The translations under genes were made by a program, and so were the position numbers. A stretch of 40,881 nt of DNA from positions 1-40,881 of the forward strand of contig CAKRYY010000027.1 of the NCBI GenBank assembly GCA_934432885.1, in the 5' to 3' direction. Numbering within the stretch: position 1 is the first letter of the stretch; each line of letters opens with the position of its first letter. A model generated the notes under the pieces. That model ran no database searches. It was not told where the DNA came from and worked only from the letters and a program-made list of their open reading frames with translations. Source of the stretch: an uncultured Lachnospiraceae bacterium. Its GTDB lineage: Bacteria > Bacillota > Clostridia > Lachnospirales > Lachnospiraceae. Of the stretch, positions 31,889-40,770 are shown one piece after another.

Positions 31889-32800
31889 TTAAAAACCGCC
31901 TGAGCCGTCATATTTCGTCAGCTTCATAAACGCTCCTGCGTATAACAAAAGTCCCGCCATAAACAGCACGCCAAGCGCACCGGTCTGTCCAAAGTCCAAC
32001 GTACTGTACGCTTTGGAAAACATATAGCTTGCCAGCGTATGCGTTGCATTTGCAGGTCCCCCGTTTGTCATGACATAAATCAGGTCCGCAGAATTGAAAA
32101 TCCAGATTGTCCGAAGCAGCAGCGTCAGAATAATCGTCGGTTTTGCATACGGCAGGGTAATATACCAGAATTTCTTTACCGCTCCGCTTCCATCAATCTC
32201 AGCCGCCTCATACAGGTCAGTTGGAATCGACTGGAACGCCGCAGTCAGCATAATGCCAAAAAAGGGAACGCCGTACCAGACCATCGCGGAAATCACACAC
32301 AGAAGCGCCAGCCTCCCATCTCCCAGAAAAGAAACCTTTTCCTTTAGAATTCCAAGCTTTATCAGCAGGTCATTTACAGGTCCAAACTCCGCATTATAGA
32401 GCCAGCGGAAGGTAAAGCCTATTACCAGTGCGGAAATCGACCAGGGCAGAAAAACGATTGCCTGATAGATGTTTCTTCCGCGGAATGGCTTATTCAATGC
32501 CAGTGCAAGCACCAGCCCCAAAAAGAACTGGAGCAGCACTGTCACAAAGGTAAATATCAGCGAATTTCTCAGGATAAGCCCAAAATAAGGGTCTGTTACA
32601 ATCGCCTTAAAATTTGCAAGTCCATTGAACTTCGCACTCTGTACAGAGGTCAGTCTGTAATCCTGAAAAGCCAGCGCCACCGTATTAACCAACGGATAGG
32701 CTATGAAAAGAAGCAGCAGCAGGATTACCGGAAGCAGTAGAAAAAACGCATCCGGCCGCTTTTTATGACCCTGTTTTGTCTTAACACTCAAATTCCACAT
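31889..32800 (-). CDS. CUT1 sugar-type ABC transporter permease, MalF-like
   Basis: 303 residues with six membrane segments after a basic N-terminus. The contact motif is LYEAAEIDGSGAVKKFWYIT followed by LPYAKPTI. The segment RNSLIFTFVTVLLQFFLGLV is also typical of the MalF/UgpA type. GGGAGG lies about nine bases before the start. It is 45 nt after the binding-protein gene and 11 nt before the second permease gene on the same strand, so the three form one importer. Confidence 0.93.
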   Translation of the reverse strand: MWNLSVKTKQGHKKRPDAFFLLLPVILLLLLFIAYPLVNTVALAFQDYRLTSVQSAKFNGLANFKAIVTDPYFGLILRNSLIFTFVTVLLQFFLGLVLALALNKPFRGRNIYQAIVFLPWSISALVIGFTFRWLYNAEFGPVNDLLIKLGILKEKVSFLGDGRLALLCVISAMVWYGVPFFGIMLTAAFQSIPTDLYEAAEIDGSGAVKKFWYITLPYAKPTIILTLLLRTIWIFNSADLIYVMTNGGPANATHTLASYMFSKAYSTLDFGQTGALGVLFMAGLLLYAGAFMKLTKYDGSGGF

Positions 32801-32845
32801 TATGTCATTCCTCCCTTTCCGGCTTTTCCCGCTGCCGCATAAGTT

Positions 32846-34252
32846 TTACATTCCGCTAGTGCTCTTCGGCATCGGGATTTCCACATCAGGATTCTCCTGC
32901 ATATACGCCTTCTGTGCATTTGTTAAAAACTCTGCCAGCTTATTCAGCGTTTCCTCAGGCGTCTGCTCTCCCTTCATACATTTCTGTACCTCTGCGTCTG
33001 CAAACGTTTCACGGAATTCTCCAACCTCCGGGAAATAGCCCAGCTCAGGCCATGCTACCAGATTATCCTTACGGAACATCTCCGCATATCCCGCCATCTT
33101 TCCTGTCTGGAAAAATTCATCCTCCAGCGCTTCCTTCTGTACCGGAATCAAAAGGTTAGTCTTGCAGTAAATCTTTGCTGCCTCAGGCGAGGACAGGTAT
33201 TCGATAAACCGCCATGCAGCGTCCTTGTTCTCACTGTTCTTTGCAATCGCATAGCCGTTTGAGAAGGATACTTCATTGTAAATCTTTCCATCCACGTCGG
33301 ATTTCGGAAGCGGTGCAACTGTCCACTGGTCATCGGAAAGGCTCTGCTCGCACATCTCGATAACTTCACAGGTCTGATTCAGCATACCGGTCAGTCCAGA
33401 CGTAAATGCTGCGCACATTTCTGAGAAGCCCCAGTTGATTGCATCCTCCGGCGTATTGCCGTTCTTGTATAAATCAATATATTTTGTAAAAATGTCTACA
33501 CATTCCGGAGAGTTCAAAATGCAGTTGCCTTCATCATCATAAACTCTGCCACCGGTCTGTTCATATAAAAGGAACATCGCCTGATGATATGCAGCGCGTC
33601 CGCCTCTGAAGGACATGCCGTAACGGTTCTTCTCCGTATCCGTCATCTTCTGTGCCGCCTCCAGGAAATCATTCCATGTCCAGTCGCTGTAATCAACGCC
33701 AGCTTCCTTTGCCCAGTCTGTCCTGATAAAAATACCATTTGTCAGAATCGCATCCGGGATGACATAAACATCGCCGTATACCTTGCGCTGTGTCTGGTCA
33801 AATAAAACATTCTTTGTATAATCTGTAAATCCGTCCTTATATTCATAGGTATCCAGTCTTGCATCCAGCCCTTCAATCCAGCCTGCATTTACAAACTCAG
33901 AAATCCACGTCGGGTGAACCTGTACAACATCCGGCATGGTACCGGTGCTTCCCAGTGTAACCAGCTTGCTGTGCGACTGGTCCCAGGGAACCGTTTCATA
34001 TTCAATCTTAATGTCCGGATTTTGCGCCTCAAAATTAGCGATAATCTCCTCGTATGCCCGGTCTCTGGTCTCGCTCGCCATATTATCCATAAAGCGTATT
34101 GTGACCTGTTTGCCATCCGTCTTACCGGTATCCGCTGTCTGCCCGCCATCCGCAGGCGTTCCGGTTCCAGCTCCAGCGCCGTTTCCACAACCCCCAAGCA
34201 GTGTTCCTGCCATAATAACAGCCATGCACAAACTCCATACTCTCTTTTTCAT
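32846..34252 (-). CDS. Extracellular sugar-type solute-binding lipoprotein
   Basis: 468 residues. The lipoprotein signal peptide ends in LLGGCGNG (lipidated Cys22), followed by a Gly/Ala/Thr linker and a family 1 binding-protein domain: VTIRFMDNMASETRDRAYEE, FEAQNPDIKIEYETVPWDQS and YAIAKNSENKDAAWRFIEYL. It captures the ligand outside the cell for the two permeases downstream. The family binds mostly oligosaccharides or glycosides. The gene starts 28 nt after the PLP enzyme gene, with GGGAGG upstream, so it is co-transcribed with an amino-acid-type enzyme, an unusual partner for this class. The ligand may therefore be a conjugate and not a plain sugar. Confidence 0.92.
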   Translation of the reverse strand: MKKRVWSLCMAVIMAGTLLGGCGNGAGAGTGTPADGGQTADTGKTDGKQVTIRFMDNMASETRDRAYEEIIANFEAQNPDIKIEYETVPWDQSHSKLVTLGSTGTMPDVVQVHPTWISEFVNAGWIEGLDARLDTYEYKDGFTDYTKNVLFDQTQRKVYGDVYVIPDAILTNGIFIRTDWAKEAGVDYSDWTWNDFLEAAQKMTDTEKNRYGMSFRGGRAAYHQAMFLLYEQTGGRVYDDEGNCILNSPECVDIFTKYIDLYKNGNTPEDAINWGFSEMCAAFTSGLTGMLNQTCEVIEMCEQSLSDDQWTVAPLPKSDVDGKIYNEVSFSNGYAIAKNSENKDAAWRFIEYLSSPEAAKIYCKTNLLIPVQKEALEDEFFQTGKMAGYAEMFRKDNLVAWPELGYFPEVGEFRETFADAEVQKCMKGEQTPEETLNKLAEFLTNAQKAYMQENPDVEIPMPKSTSGM

Positions 34253-34280
34253 ACGCTTTCCTCCCTTTATGATTTATTTA

Positions 34281-35468
34281 TTATACACCAATACATGCAA
34301 GCAGTCTTTCCAAATCTTTTATCTGACCTTCTGCGCCTTCCAGTCCGCAGTGAATCCTGATGATTCCGCGTGTCGTTCCAAGCGCCTCAGCCTCCTCCTG
34401 CGTCAGATGATAGAATGGCATCGTAATCAGGCTCTCAAAGCCGCCCCACGATACGCCAATCTTAAAGGTTTCCAGATTTTCCGCCTTGAGGCATGCCGCT
34501 ACCTTTTCCGGCGCAGCCTCCAGTTCAAAGCTGAGCAGTCCGCTGTTTCCTTTCTGCTGACGCTGCATCAATTCATACTGCGGATGGCTCTTTAAGCCGG
34601 GATACAATACCCTGTGAACACCCTTCTGCTGTTCTAAGAACGTGGCAACCTGCATAGCATTTTTTTCATGCTCAAGGAGTCTTACCTCCAGTGTCCGCAT
34701 GCCGCGCAGTACAAGCCATGCCTCCATCGGTCCAAAGATTCCGCCAAACCACTCCCTGATCTGGGAAGCGATTTCATTCAGAAATGCACCATCCTTTGCC
34801 ACCAATACACCGCCGATAATGTCGCTGTGTCCGCCAAGATACTTTGACATCGTGTGCATTACAAGATCCACACCCATATCCAGCGGTTTCTGGAAAAGCG
34901 GCGAGCAGAAAGTGTTGTCTATATATGTGCGGATTCCATTTGCTTTTGCAAGTGCAGTCACCGCCCGGATGTCCTGCAGAGAAAATACAATGCTGGAAGG
35001 GCTTTCCAGAATAATAAGCTGCGTGTTCGGACGAATGCTCTGCTCAAATTCTTCTACCCGGCTGCCCTCTACGAAGGTCGTTTCAAGGTTTAAATGCTGT
35101 GCGCAGTAAACAGTCAGGAATTGCTTAAGCGGTCCATAGGCATTACGCACGCAGATAACATGTCCGCCGCTTTTGCAGCACGCCATGACTGCTCCTGACG
35201 CAGCCGCCATACCGGAAGCAAAACAGAGCGCTGCCTCCCCATGCTCCAATGCCGCAACCTTTTGTTCTACCAGTCTGACCGTAGGATTACCGCTTCTTCC
35301 ATAAACGTATTTCTGGCGATCCAAGGGATCTGTCGCATAATATGCGTCTATGGACGGAAACACATGCAGGGAATTCAGAAAAACAGGCGGAACAACCGCT
35401 CCTGCATATTCATTATTGTCTCCCAGATGGGTTACAATGAAGCGTTCTTCTGAAAAATAGTCTCCCAT
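34281..35468 (-). CDS. Cys/Met-metabolism PLP enzyme (transsulfuration family)
   Basis: 395 residues, normal for the cystathionine gamma-synthase/beta-lyase/gamma-lyase group. Family parts: VVPPVFLNSLHVFPS, YVYGRSGNPTVRLVEQKVAA, FASGMAAASGAVMA, and MHTMSKYLGGHSDIIGGVLV with the PLP lysine. Several positions differ: the tyrosine stretch reads NAYGPLKQFL and the C-terminal substrate-binding part reads IIRIHCGLEG where RLSVGLE is common, so the substrate is probably not ordinary cystathionine. I use the ATG at 35468, with GGGAG five bases upstream and AAGGAG further up. It is the first gene of an operon with a CUT1 importer and is divergent from a lacI-type gene, with a palindrome between promoter and start. 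A beta- or gamma-elimination on an imported conjugate is my inference. Confidence 0.88.
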   Translation of the reverse strand: MGDYFSEERFIVTHLGDNNEYAGAVVPPVFLNSLHVFPSIDAYYATDPLDRQKYVYGRSGNPTVRLVEQKVAALEHGEAALCFASGMAAASGAVMACCKSGGHVICVRNAYGPLKQFLTVYCAQHLNLETTFVEGSRVEEFEQSIRPNTQLIILESPSSIVFSLQDIRAVTALAKANGIRTYIDNTFCSPLFQKPLDMGVDLVMHTMSKYLGGHSDIIGGVLVAKDGAFLNEIASQIREWFGGIFGPMEAWLVLRGMRTLEVRLLEHEKNAMQVATFLEQQKGVHRVLYPGLKSHPQYELMQRQQKGNSGLLSFELEAAPEKVAACLKAENLETFKIGVSWGGFESLITMPFYHLTQEEAEALGTTRGIIRIHCGLEGAEGQIKDLERLLACIGV

Positions 35469-35509
35469 ATTCTCTCCCACTCCTTTCTTCGCTTTCGTTT
35501 GGTTTTTAG

Positions 35510-35523
35510 CATTAACGTTAATG
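35510..35523. promoter_or_regulatory. Perfect CG-centred palindrome, probable LacI-family operator
   Basis: CATTAACGTTAATG is a perfect 14-bp palindrome with the central CG common to LacI-family operators. It lies about 40-50 bp downstream of the start expected from the promoter at 35568-35596 and 42 bp before the PLP gene. Binding there would block elongation of the operon. Confidence 0.7.
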
Positions 35524-35567
35524 TAAATTTGTAGAAAATTACATTTCACAACTTAAATTGTACTTGA

Positions 35568-35596
35568 AATATACAACACTTTTATGATAAAGTCAA
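35568..35596 (-). promoter_or_regulatory. Promoter of the PLP enzyme/ABC importer operon
   Basis: TTGACT (35596-35591), 17-bp spacer, TATATT (35573-35568) on the minus strand; start of transcription expected near 35561. Confidence 0.65.
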
Positions 35597-35665
35597 GAGG
35601 AAAGCAATTGTTTTTTATCTATATTGTACTAATTTACTATTTGATTGCGAAAAGGAATGTACATT

Positions 35666-36745
35666 ATGACGGACATAAACAGCAAAAATCCAAGAAGAGT
35701 AACTCTTAAAATGATTGCAGAGCAGACCGGATTTACGATTAACACGGTCTCCCACGCCCTCAATGGAAAATCTGACATTTCTGCCAGAACAACAGAAATC
35801 ATCAAACGCAAGGCTCAGGAAATGGGCTATATCAACGATATGACAGCGAGTGCACTGCGCTCCGGCTTTACCAAAACCATCGCCCTGATTCTGCCCAATG
35901 TAGCAAACCCCTTCTGGGCGGTTTTAATCAAAGGCATCAACCTTGAGCTTTACCGGGCAGGTTACACCTCTCTGATTATGGATACAGATGAAAATTCACA
36001 TTTAGAATACCGGGCGGTACAGTCCGCCATCAGCCGCAAGGTAGACGGTATCATTATCTGTCCGAACCAGCTTGACACAAAAGCAATCCAGCTCATTGAA
36101 AAGCATCGTATTCCTTATATTTTCCTCGGAAGAAAATTTGAGGATTTCCCTGCCAGCTATGTTATCTGGGACGATGAAAACGGAGGCTTTCTGGCGACCT
36201 CCTACCTGCTCTCGCTCGGAAAACGGAAAATACTTTTCCTAAATGGTCCGAGGCATATTTCCAGTTCCGCTGAACGTTTCCGAGGCTACTGCAGGGCACT
36301 GGCATCCTACCAGATTCCCTATGACCCTGCACTGGTTGCCGAAACGACCATCTCTGCTGCCGGAGACAATAATGACCTGCTGCAGATTTTAAAGCAGGAT
36401 CTGGATTTTGACGCAATTTTTGCATTCAGTGACTTTATTGCATGGGAAATTATGGTTCTTCTGCCAAAGTTAAAGCAGGTGGACATCAGCCAGATTCCGA
36501 TTATCGGCTTCGATGATATTCAGTCAGACCTGCGTCTCCCGCTTCCGTTTACGACCATCGGTGCGGACAAAACGCTGGAGGTACGGCAGGTTGTACAGAG
36601 CCTGCTTAAGATTATCAAGGACCCGGATTCTGATACCTGTTATCAGATTATCATGCCGACGCACCTCGTTTTCCACAACCAGACAGAAAATATGGGAGCA
36701 TCCAAAGAAGCCTTCGAAAGAACTTCTCCGGAAGAAACGCCGTAG
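35666..36745 (+). CDS. LacI family transcriptional regulator
   Basis: 359 residues. The HTH is VTLKMIAEQTGFTINTVSHA, followed by the hinge helix region YINDMTASALRSG, then a periplasmic-binding-protein-like effector domain (TIALILPNVANPFWAVLIKG; VDGIIICPNQLD; IPIIGFDDIQSDLRLPLPFT). I use the ATG at 35666, with AAAGGA nine bases upstream; an ATG at 35657 touches that site. It is divergent from the PLP enzyme/ABC operon (197 nt between starts), and a LacI-type palindrome lies in the operon's leader, so it most likely represses that operon until its ligand, probably sugar-like, appears. I see no good promoter of its own. Confidence 0.93.
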   Translation: MTDINSKNPRRVTLKMIAEQTGFTINTVSHALNGKSDISARTTEIIKRKAQEMGYINDMTASALRSGFTKTIALILPNVANPFWAVLIKGINLELYRAGYTSLIMDTDENSHLEYRAVQSAISRKVDGIIICPNQLDTKAIQLIEKHRIPYIFLGRKFEDFPASYVIWDDENGGFLATSYLLSLGKRKILFLNGPRHISSSAERFRGYCRALASYQIPYDPALVAETTISAAGDNNDLLQILKQDLDFDAIFAFSDFIAWEIMVLLPKLKQVDISQIPIIGFDDIQSDLRLPLPFTTIGADKTLEVRQVVQSLLKIIKDPDSDTCYQIIMPTHLVFHNQTENMGASKEAFERTSPEETP

Positions 36746-36769
36746 GAAAAATCCGTATCAAAAGTACGA

Positions 36770-36798
36770 TTGACACCTCCTTTTTATCTTTCTATAAT
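36770..36798 (+). promoter_or_regulatory. Consensus promoter of the effector-binding protein gene
   Basis: TTGACA (36770-36775), 17-bp spacer, TATAAT (36793-36798): a perfect sigma-A consensus, 34 nt before the start codon. Confidence 0.8.
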
Positions 36799-36832
36799 AG
36801 AAAATACTTTTTCAAAAAGGAGGGTATTATTT

Positions 36833-37285
36833 ATGTCATATCAATTAAAGGAAGTTAGCATCCGCACGGACAATTCTCCTGCAGGCACGGAACAGATTTC
36901 TGAGCTTTGGGCAGACATTACCAGCGGAAAGCTGCCTGTTTTATTTGACAGCAACGGTCAGTTTCTTCCCGGTGTTTCACCCGTTTCCAGATACAGTAAT
37001 TATGCCTCTGACGAGACGGGAGCCTATGACCTTACGATTCTCGGCGTTCAAAGTGATTTTTTTGCACAGCTTGAAGGGCAGGTCGCTGCAGGCATTTACC
37101 GGAAATATGACTTTGCAGGAGATGACCTGCTTAGCTGTACACAAGCTGCATGGAATGCAGTCTGGACTGCACAGAAGGACGGCAGCATCAAAAGACGCTT
37201 TACCTGTGACTATGAAAGCAGCGTTCCGGCTGAGTATACAAAGGACAAAAAGGCGCACTGCTATCTCTATATTGCAGTTGAATAA
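36833..37285 (+). CDS. Stand-alone effector-binding (GyrI/Cass2-like) protein
   Basis: 150 residues. The sequence reads like the ligand-binding domain seen at the C-terminus of AraC-type regulators and in GyrI/Cass2 proteins: a start MSYQLKEVSIRTDNS, a middle DLTILGVQSDFFAQLEGQVA, the segment GIYRKYDFAGDDLLSCTQAA followed by a Trp, and the final strand KAHCYLYIAVE. There is no HTH, so it binds a small cationic or aromatic compound without controlling transcription directly, or acts as a sequestering protein. AAGGAGG lies about 9 nt before the ATG at 36833. It has its own perfect promoter 88 nt after lacI and is followed by a repeat copy and a terminator. Confidence 0.7.
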   Translation: MSYQLKEVSIRTDNSPAGTEQISELWADITSGKLPVLFDSNGQFLPGVSPVSRYSNYASDETGAYDLTILGVQSDFFAQLEGQVAAGIYRKYDFAGDDLLSCTQAAWNAVWTAQKDGSIKRRFTCDYESSVPAEYTKDKKAHCYLYIAVE

Positions 37286-37295
37286 ACGGTATAAA

Positions 37296-37370
37296 AAAGA
37301 GTTTGCTTGCAGACTCTCTGCGCGCGAGCGGTGCCTGTAAGGCAAAATTCATCTCCACGAGTTGCGCATC
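37296..37370 (+). repeat. Interspersed 75-nt structured repeat, copy 2
   Basis: Second copy of the unit at 21462-21536, same orientation, 6 differences in 75 bases. The first stem keeps pairing through a T-G wobble (GAGTTTG with CAGACTC), and another change falls in the second loop. It lies 10 nt after the stop of the effector-binding protein and just before a bidirectional terminator. Confidence 0.85.
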
Positions 37371-37408
37371 AAAAAATCCGAACAGATGTTATCTGTCCGG
37401 ACTTTTTT
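37371..37408. terminator. Bidirectional terminator between the effector-binding gene and htrA
   Basis: An 11-bp stem with one mismatch (37377-37387 with 37391-37401, loop GTT) has six A before it and six T after it, so it can stop transcription from both sides. Confidence 0.85.
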
Positions 37409-37428
37409 ATAATCTCTGATGCCTCAGC

Positions 37429-38757
37429 TTATTGAACATTTTCTTCCTGCTTTTCACCCAGCGTTACTGTTATCTGTTTTTCCTGATAACCGTTTGGACT
37501 GCCCTGCTGAATCGTAATGTCTACCTGAGAGCCTGCGGGATAATATTCCATCATGCTCTGAAGCTCTTCCATTGAGCTTACGCTGCTTCCATCGAACTTG
37601 GTAATAATATCGCCCTTTACAAGCCCAGCCTTCTGTGCTGCGGTTCCTTCATATACCTGTCCGATATAAACGCCCTTCGGCATACCATACATCTGTGAAA
37701 CCTCTTCTGTAACATTGACGCCGGAGATTCCCAGATAAGCCTTTTCTCCATCTGCAACCTTAACCTTTGTGGTCTTGGTCATAAGCTCTTCAATAATCGG
37801 CTTTGCAGAGGAAATCGGGATAGCATAGCCCATGCCTTCTACAACAGTTCCGCCAATCTTATTGGAGTTGATACCGATAACCTCACCATTCATATTTAAC
37901 AGCGCACCGCCGGAGTTGCCGGGGTTGATCGCTGCATCTGTCTGAATCAGCTTATTGCCGTTGTTGGTATCGCCTACAACACGATCCAGCGCACTGATGA
38001 CACCTGTTGTAACAGACTGACCATAGCCAAGCGCATTGCCGATTGCGATAGCAGGCTCGCCGACTGTCAGTGCATCCGAATCCCCCATCGTCGCTACTGC
38101 AATGCTGTCTTTGGTGCTACTCTTAACATCACTAAGGGGAACTGCAATCACTGCCAGATCCTTATCGGAATCATAGCCCTTAATCTGTGCATTTACCTGT
38201 TCGCCATCAATAAACTGTACACTCAGCGTATCTGCATCAGCAATTACATGCTGATTGGTAACAATCAAAAGCTCCTGATCATTTTCACCAACGATGATAC
38301 CGGATCCGCTTGCCTGATTCTGGCTTTCCAGCGTCTGTCCAAAGAAATTGGACTTTTCAGTAAATACATTGGTAATCGAAACTACAGAAGGCATTACCTT
38401 GCTGACAACGCCTGTCACATCTGTCGTCACGGCGGTTACCGCATTGCTTGTGGTTATCGCAGTTCCGGCTGCCGGCAGCACCTGCTGCGTCTGGCTTTCT
38501 GCCGCCTGTTTGGTCTTTCCATCCAGCATGCCGGTCAGGGAGCTGACCGCGTAAAATCCGGTTCCAGCAAAAATGCCAAAGCACAAGCCTATGCAGCCTG
38601 CGGCCGCCAGCTTCTTGGCAAGTCCTGCGCCGCCCTTCTTTTTTGGTGGCTGCGTAGGAGCCTGCTGGGGGATATTCTGATAACCGCTGTAAACGCCCTG
38701 CGTACCTGTTGTTGTTCTGTCTTCAAAATCATTTGGATATGTGTTGTTTCCATACAT
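37429..38757 (-). CDS. htrA: HtrA/DegP-like membrane serine protease with PDZ domain
   Basis: 442 residues. A Pro/Gln-rich cytoplasmic N-terminus is followed by one membrane anchor (about 50-75), a Thr-rich linker, a trypsin-like domain and one PDZ domain (about 345-430). The triad is His170 (IVTNQHVIADAD), Asp200 (DSDKDLAVIAV) and Ser282 (AAINPGNSGGALLN). The PDZ part contains KAYLGISGVNVTEEV and GSSVSSMEELQSMM. Such proteases degrade or refold damaged exported proteins outside the membrane. The ATG at 38757 has GAGG about ten bases upstream. It lies 162 nt after glmS on the same strand and ends at the bidirectional terminator. I could not find a convincing stress-type operator in the gap upstream. 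Confidence 0.94.
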   Translation of the reverse strand: MYGNNTYPNDFEDRTTTGTQGVYSGYQNIPQQAPTQPPKKKGGAGLAKKLAAAGCIGLCFGIFAGTGFYAVSSLTGMLDGKTKQAAESQTQQVLPAAGTAITTSNAVTAVTTDVTGVVSKVMPSVVSITNVFTEKSNFFGQTLESQNQASGSGIIVGENDQELLIVTNQHVIADADTLSVQFIDGEQVNAQIKGYDSDKDLAVIAVPLSDVKSSTKDSIAVATMGDSDALTVGEPAIAIGNALGYGQSVTTGVISALDRVVGDTNNGNKLIQTDAAINPGNSGGALLNMNGEVIGINSNKIGGTVVEGMGYAIPISSAKPIIEELMTKTTKVKVADGEKAYLGISGVNVTEEVSQMYGMPKGVYIGQVYEGTAAQKAGLVKGDIITKFDGSSVSSMEELQSMMEYYPAGSQVDITIQQGSPNGYQEKQITVTLGEKQEENVQ

Positions 38758-38919
38758 AAGTCAAAACCTCTTTTCTGTTCTCTATTGTGCCAGAGCACCT
38801 TTCCTTCTGAAGGCTTTCCCTTGGAAAAGCGTCTTCTTTTTCTTTTCTGGCTTTAGTATAGAAAGAATTTGTGTCCAAAATGTGATGGAAATGTGCAAAT
38901 TTTATTAAATCGAAAAAGT

Positions 38920-40746
38920 CTATTCAACCGTTACCGACTTTGCAAGGTTTCTTGGCTTATCGACATCACAGCCCTTGCCGACTGCAACATAGTAGCCAAA
39001 AAGCTGCAGCGGAATAATTGCCAGGGAATCCGTAAAATAAGGATTGGTCTCTGGAATATAAATGACATAATCCGCTACCTTTTCAATATCGCGGTTTTCC
39101 TCGTTGGTTACAGCAAGCAGGAATGCGCCCCTTGCCTTTACCTCAACCATGTTGCTTATCATCTTCTGGTAAAGTGCAGGCTGGGTGGAAACCGCCGCTA
39201 CAAGTGTTCCCTTCTCAATCAGAGAAATCGTCCCATGCTTTAATTCGCCTGCCGCATAAGCCTCGGAATGGATATAGGAAATCTCCTTCAGCTTTAAGGA
39301 AGCCTCCAGCGAAATTGCATAGTCAATGCCTCTTCCAATAAAGAATACATCCCTTGCGCCGATATAGCGGTTTGCGAAGCGCTGAATCCGTTCCTTATTG
39401 TTTAACAGAAGCTCTATCTGATCCGGCAGCTTCTTAAGGTCCTTTAAAAGCTCCTGATATGTCTTTTCATCAATGGTTTTTCTGACACAGGCAAATTTGA
39501 TTGCAAGCAGATACAGCGCTATGAGCTGCGCACTGTAGGCCTTTGTCGTTGCAACCGCAATCTCAGGTCCTGCCCAGGTGTACATTACATTATCGGCTTC
39601 TCTTGCTATCGAGCTGCCAACTACATTGACAATGCCCAGCACGCGGAAGCCCTTTGCCTTTGATTCGCGGATAGCTGCCAGCGTATCCGCCGTCTCACCT
39701 GACTGGCTGATTGCAATAACCATCGCGCCCTCTTCCAGAATCGGGTCGCGGTAGCGAAATTCCGAAGCAAGGTCTACCTCTACTGGAATCCGTGCAAGTC
39801 CCTCCAGCACATATTTTCCGGTCACACCAGCATGATATGCAGAACCGCAGGCAACAATATGGATCTTCCGAAGCTTTAGGATTTCTTCATCCGTAAGCCC
39901 CAGCTCTTCAATCTCAATCTTATCCTTTTTCAGACGCGGCATCAGCGTATCTGTCACAGTCTTTGGCTGTTCATACATCTCCTTGAGCATGAAATGCTCA
40001 TAGCCGCCCTTTTCCGCCGCATTGGCATCCCACTCTATTATCGTGGGCTCCTTGGTGATTTCTTCCTCATCCAGCGTATAGAAATGTATGTGGTCCGGCT
40101 CCAGACGCACTACCTCCTGCTCCTCTACAAAATAAACCTTTCTTGTATAGCGCAGAATTGCCGGCACGTCAGAAGCAATGAAACAGCCGTTTTCACTCTG
40201 TCCCACAATTAACGGACTGCCCTTGCGCGCTGCAAACAGTTCTCCCGGATGATCTGCAAACATGATGCCGAGCGCATAAGAGCCTTCAATACGATGCAGC
40301 ACCTTTAAAATTGTTTCAAGAGGATTTCCACTGTAATAATAATCAAGCAGCTGCGCAACCACCTCCGTATCCGTCTCTGATACGAATTCATAGCCTTTTT
40401 TTAGCAGCTTATTTCTCAGCGGAATATAATTTTCTATAATGCCGTTATGCACAACGGTAATCGTTTTTTCTTTATTAAAATGAGGATGGGAATTGACATC
40501 ATTTGGAATCCCGTGCGTCGCCCATCTGGTATGACCAATGCCCACAGTTCCCGGCATTGTTGCGCCGCCATGCGTCAGCTCCTCCAGCACCTTCAGCCTG
40601 CCGACAGATTTGGTTACATTGACCTGCTTTCCATCAAATACTGCCATGCCCGCAGAATCGTAGCCTCTGTATTCCAGCTTGGAAAGTCCATCCAGAATAA
40701 TCGGCGCCGCCTGCTCTGTTCCGATATAGCCTACAATACCACACAT
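38920..40746 (-). CDS. glmS: Glutamine-fructose-6-phosphate aminotransferase (isomerizing)
   Basis: 608 residues, normal for GlmS. It makes glucosamine 6-phosphate from fructose 6-phosphate and glutamine, the first step to UDP-GlcNAc and peptidoglycan. The start at 40746 places Cys1 right after the initiator Met (CGIVGYIGTEQAAPIIL), the nucleophile of the glutaminase domain; AGGA lies eight bases upstream. Further motifs: YRGYDSAGMAVF, GHTRWATHG, two SIS domains (HIVACGSAYHAGVTGKYVLE; AISQSGETADTLAAIRESK; FIGRGIDYAISLEASLKLKE) and the C-terminal LAKSVTVE. The upstream gene ends only 24 nt away, so there is no room for a glmS ribozyme and expression may be by read-through from that gene. Confidence 0.96.
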   Translation of the reverse strand: MCGIVGYIGTEQAAPIILDGLSKLEYRGYDSAGMAVFDGKQVNVTKSVGRLKVLEELTHGGATMPGTVGIGHTRWATHGIPNDVNSHPHFNKEKTITVVHNGIIENYIPLRNKLLKKGYEFVSETDTEVVAQLLDYYYSGNPLETILKVLHRIEGSYALGIMFADHPGELFAARKGSPLIVGQSENGCFIASDVPAILRYTRKVYFVEEQEVVRLEPDHIHFYTLDEEEITKEPTIIEWDANAAEKGGYEHFMLKEMYEQPKTVTDTLMPRLKKDKIEIEELGLTDEEILKLRKIHIVACGSAYHAGVTGKYVLEGLARIPVEVDLASEFRYRDPILEEGAMVIAISQSGETADTLAAIRESKAKGFRVLGIVNVVGSSIAREADNVMYTWAGPEIAVATTKAYSAQLIALYLLAIKFACVRKTIDEKTYQELLKDLKKLPDQIELLLNNKERIQRFANRYIGARDVFFIGRGIDYAISLEASLKLKEISYIHSEAYAAGELKHGTISLIEKGTLVAAVSTQPALYQKMISNMVEVKARGAFLLAVTNEENRDIEKVADYVIYIPETNPYFTDSLAIIPLQLFGYYVAVGKGCDVDKPRNLAKSVTVE

Positions 40747-40770
40747 ACGAAAATCCTGCCTTTCTGACAA

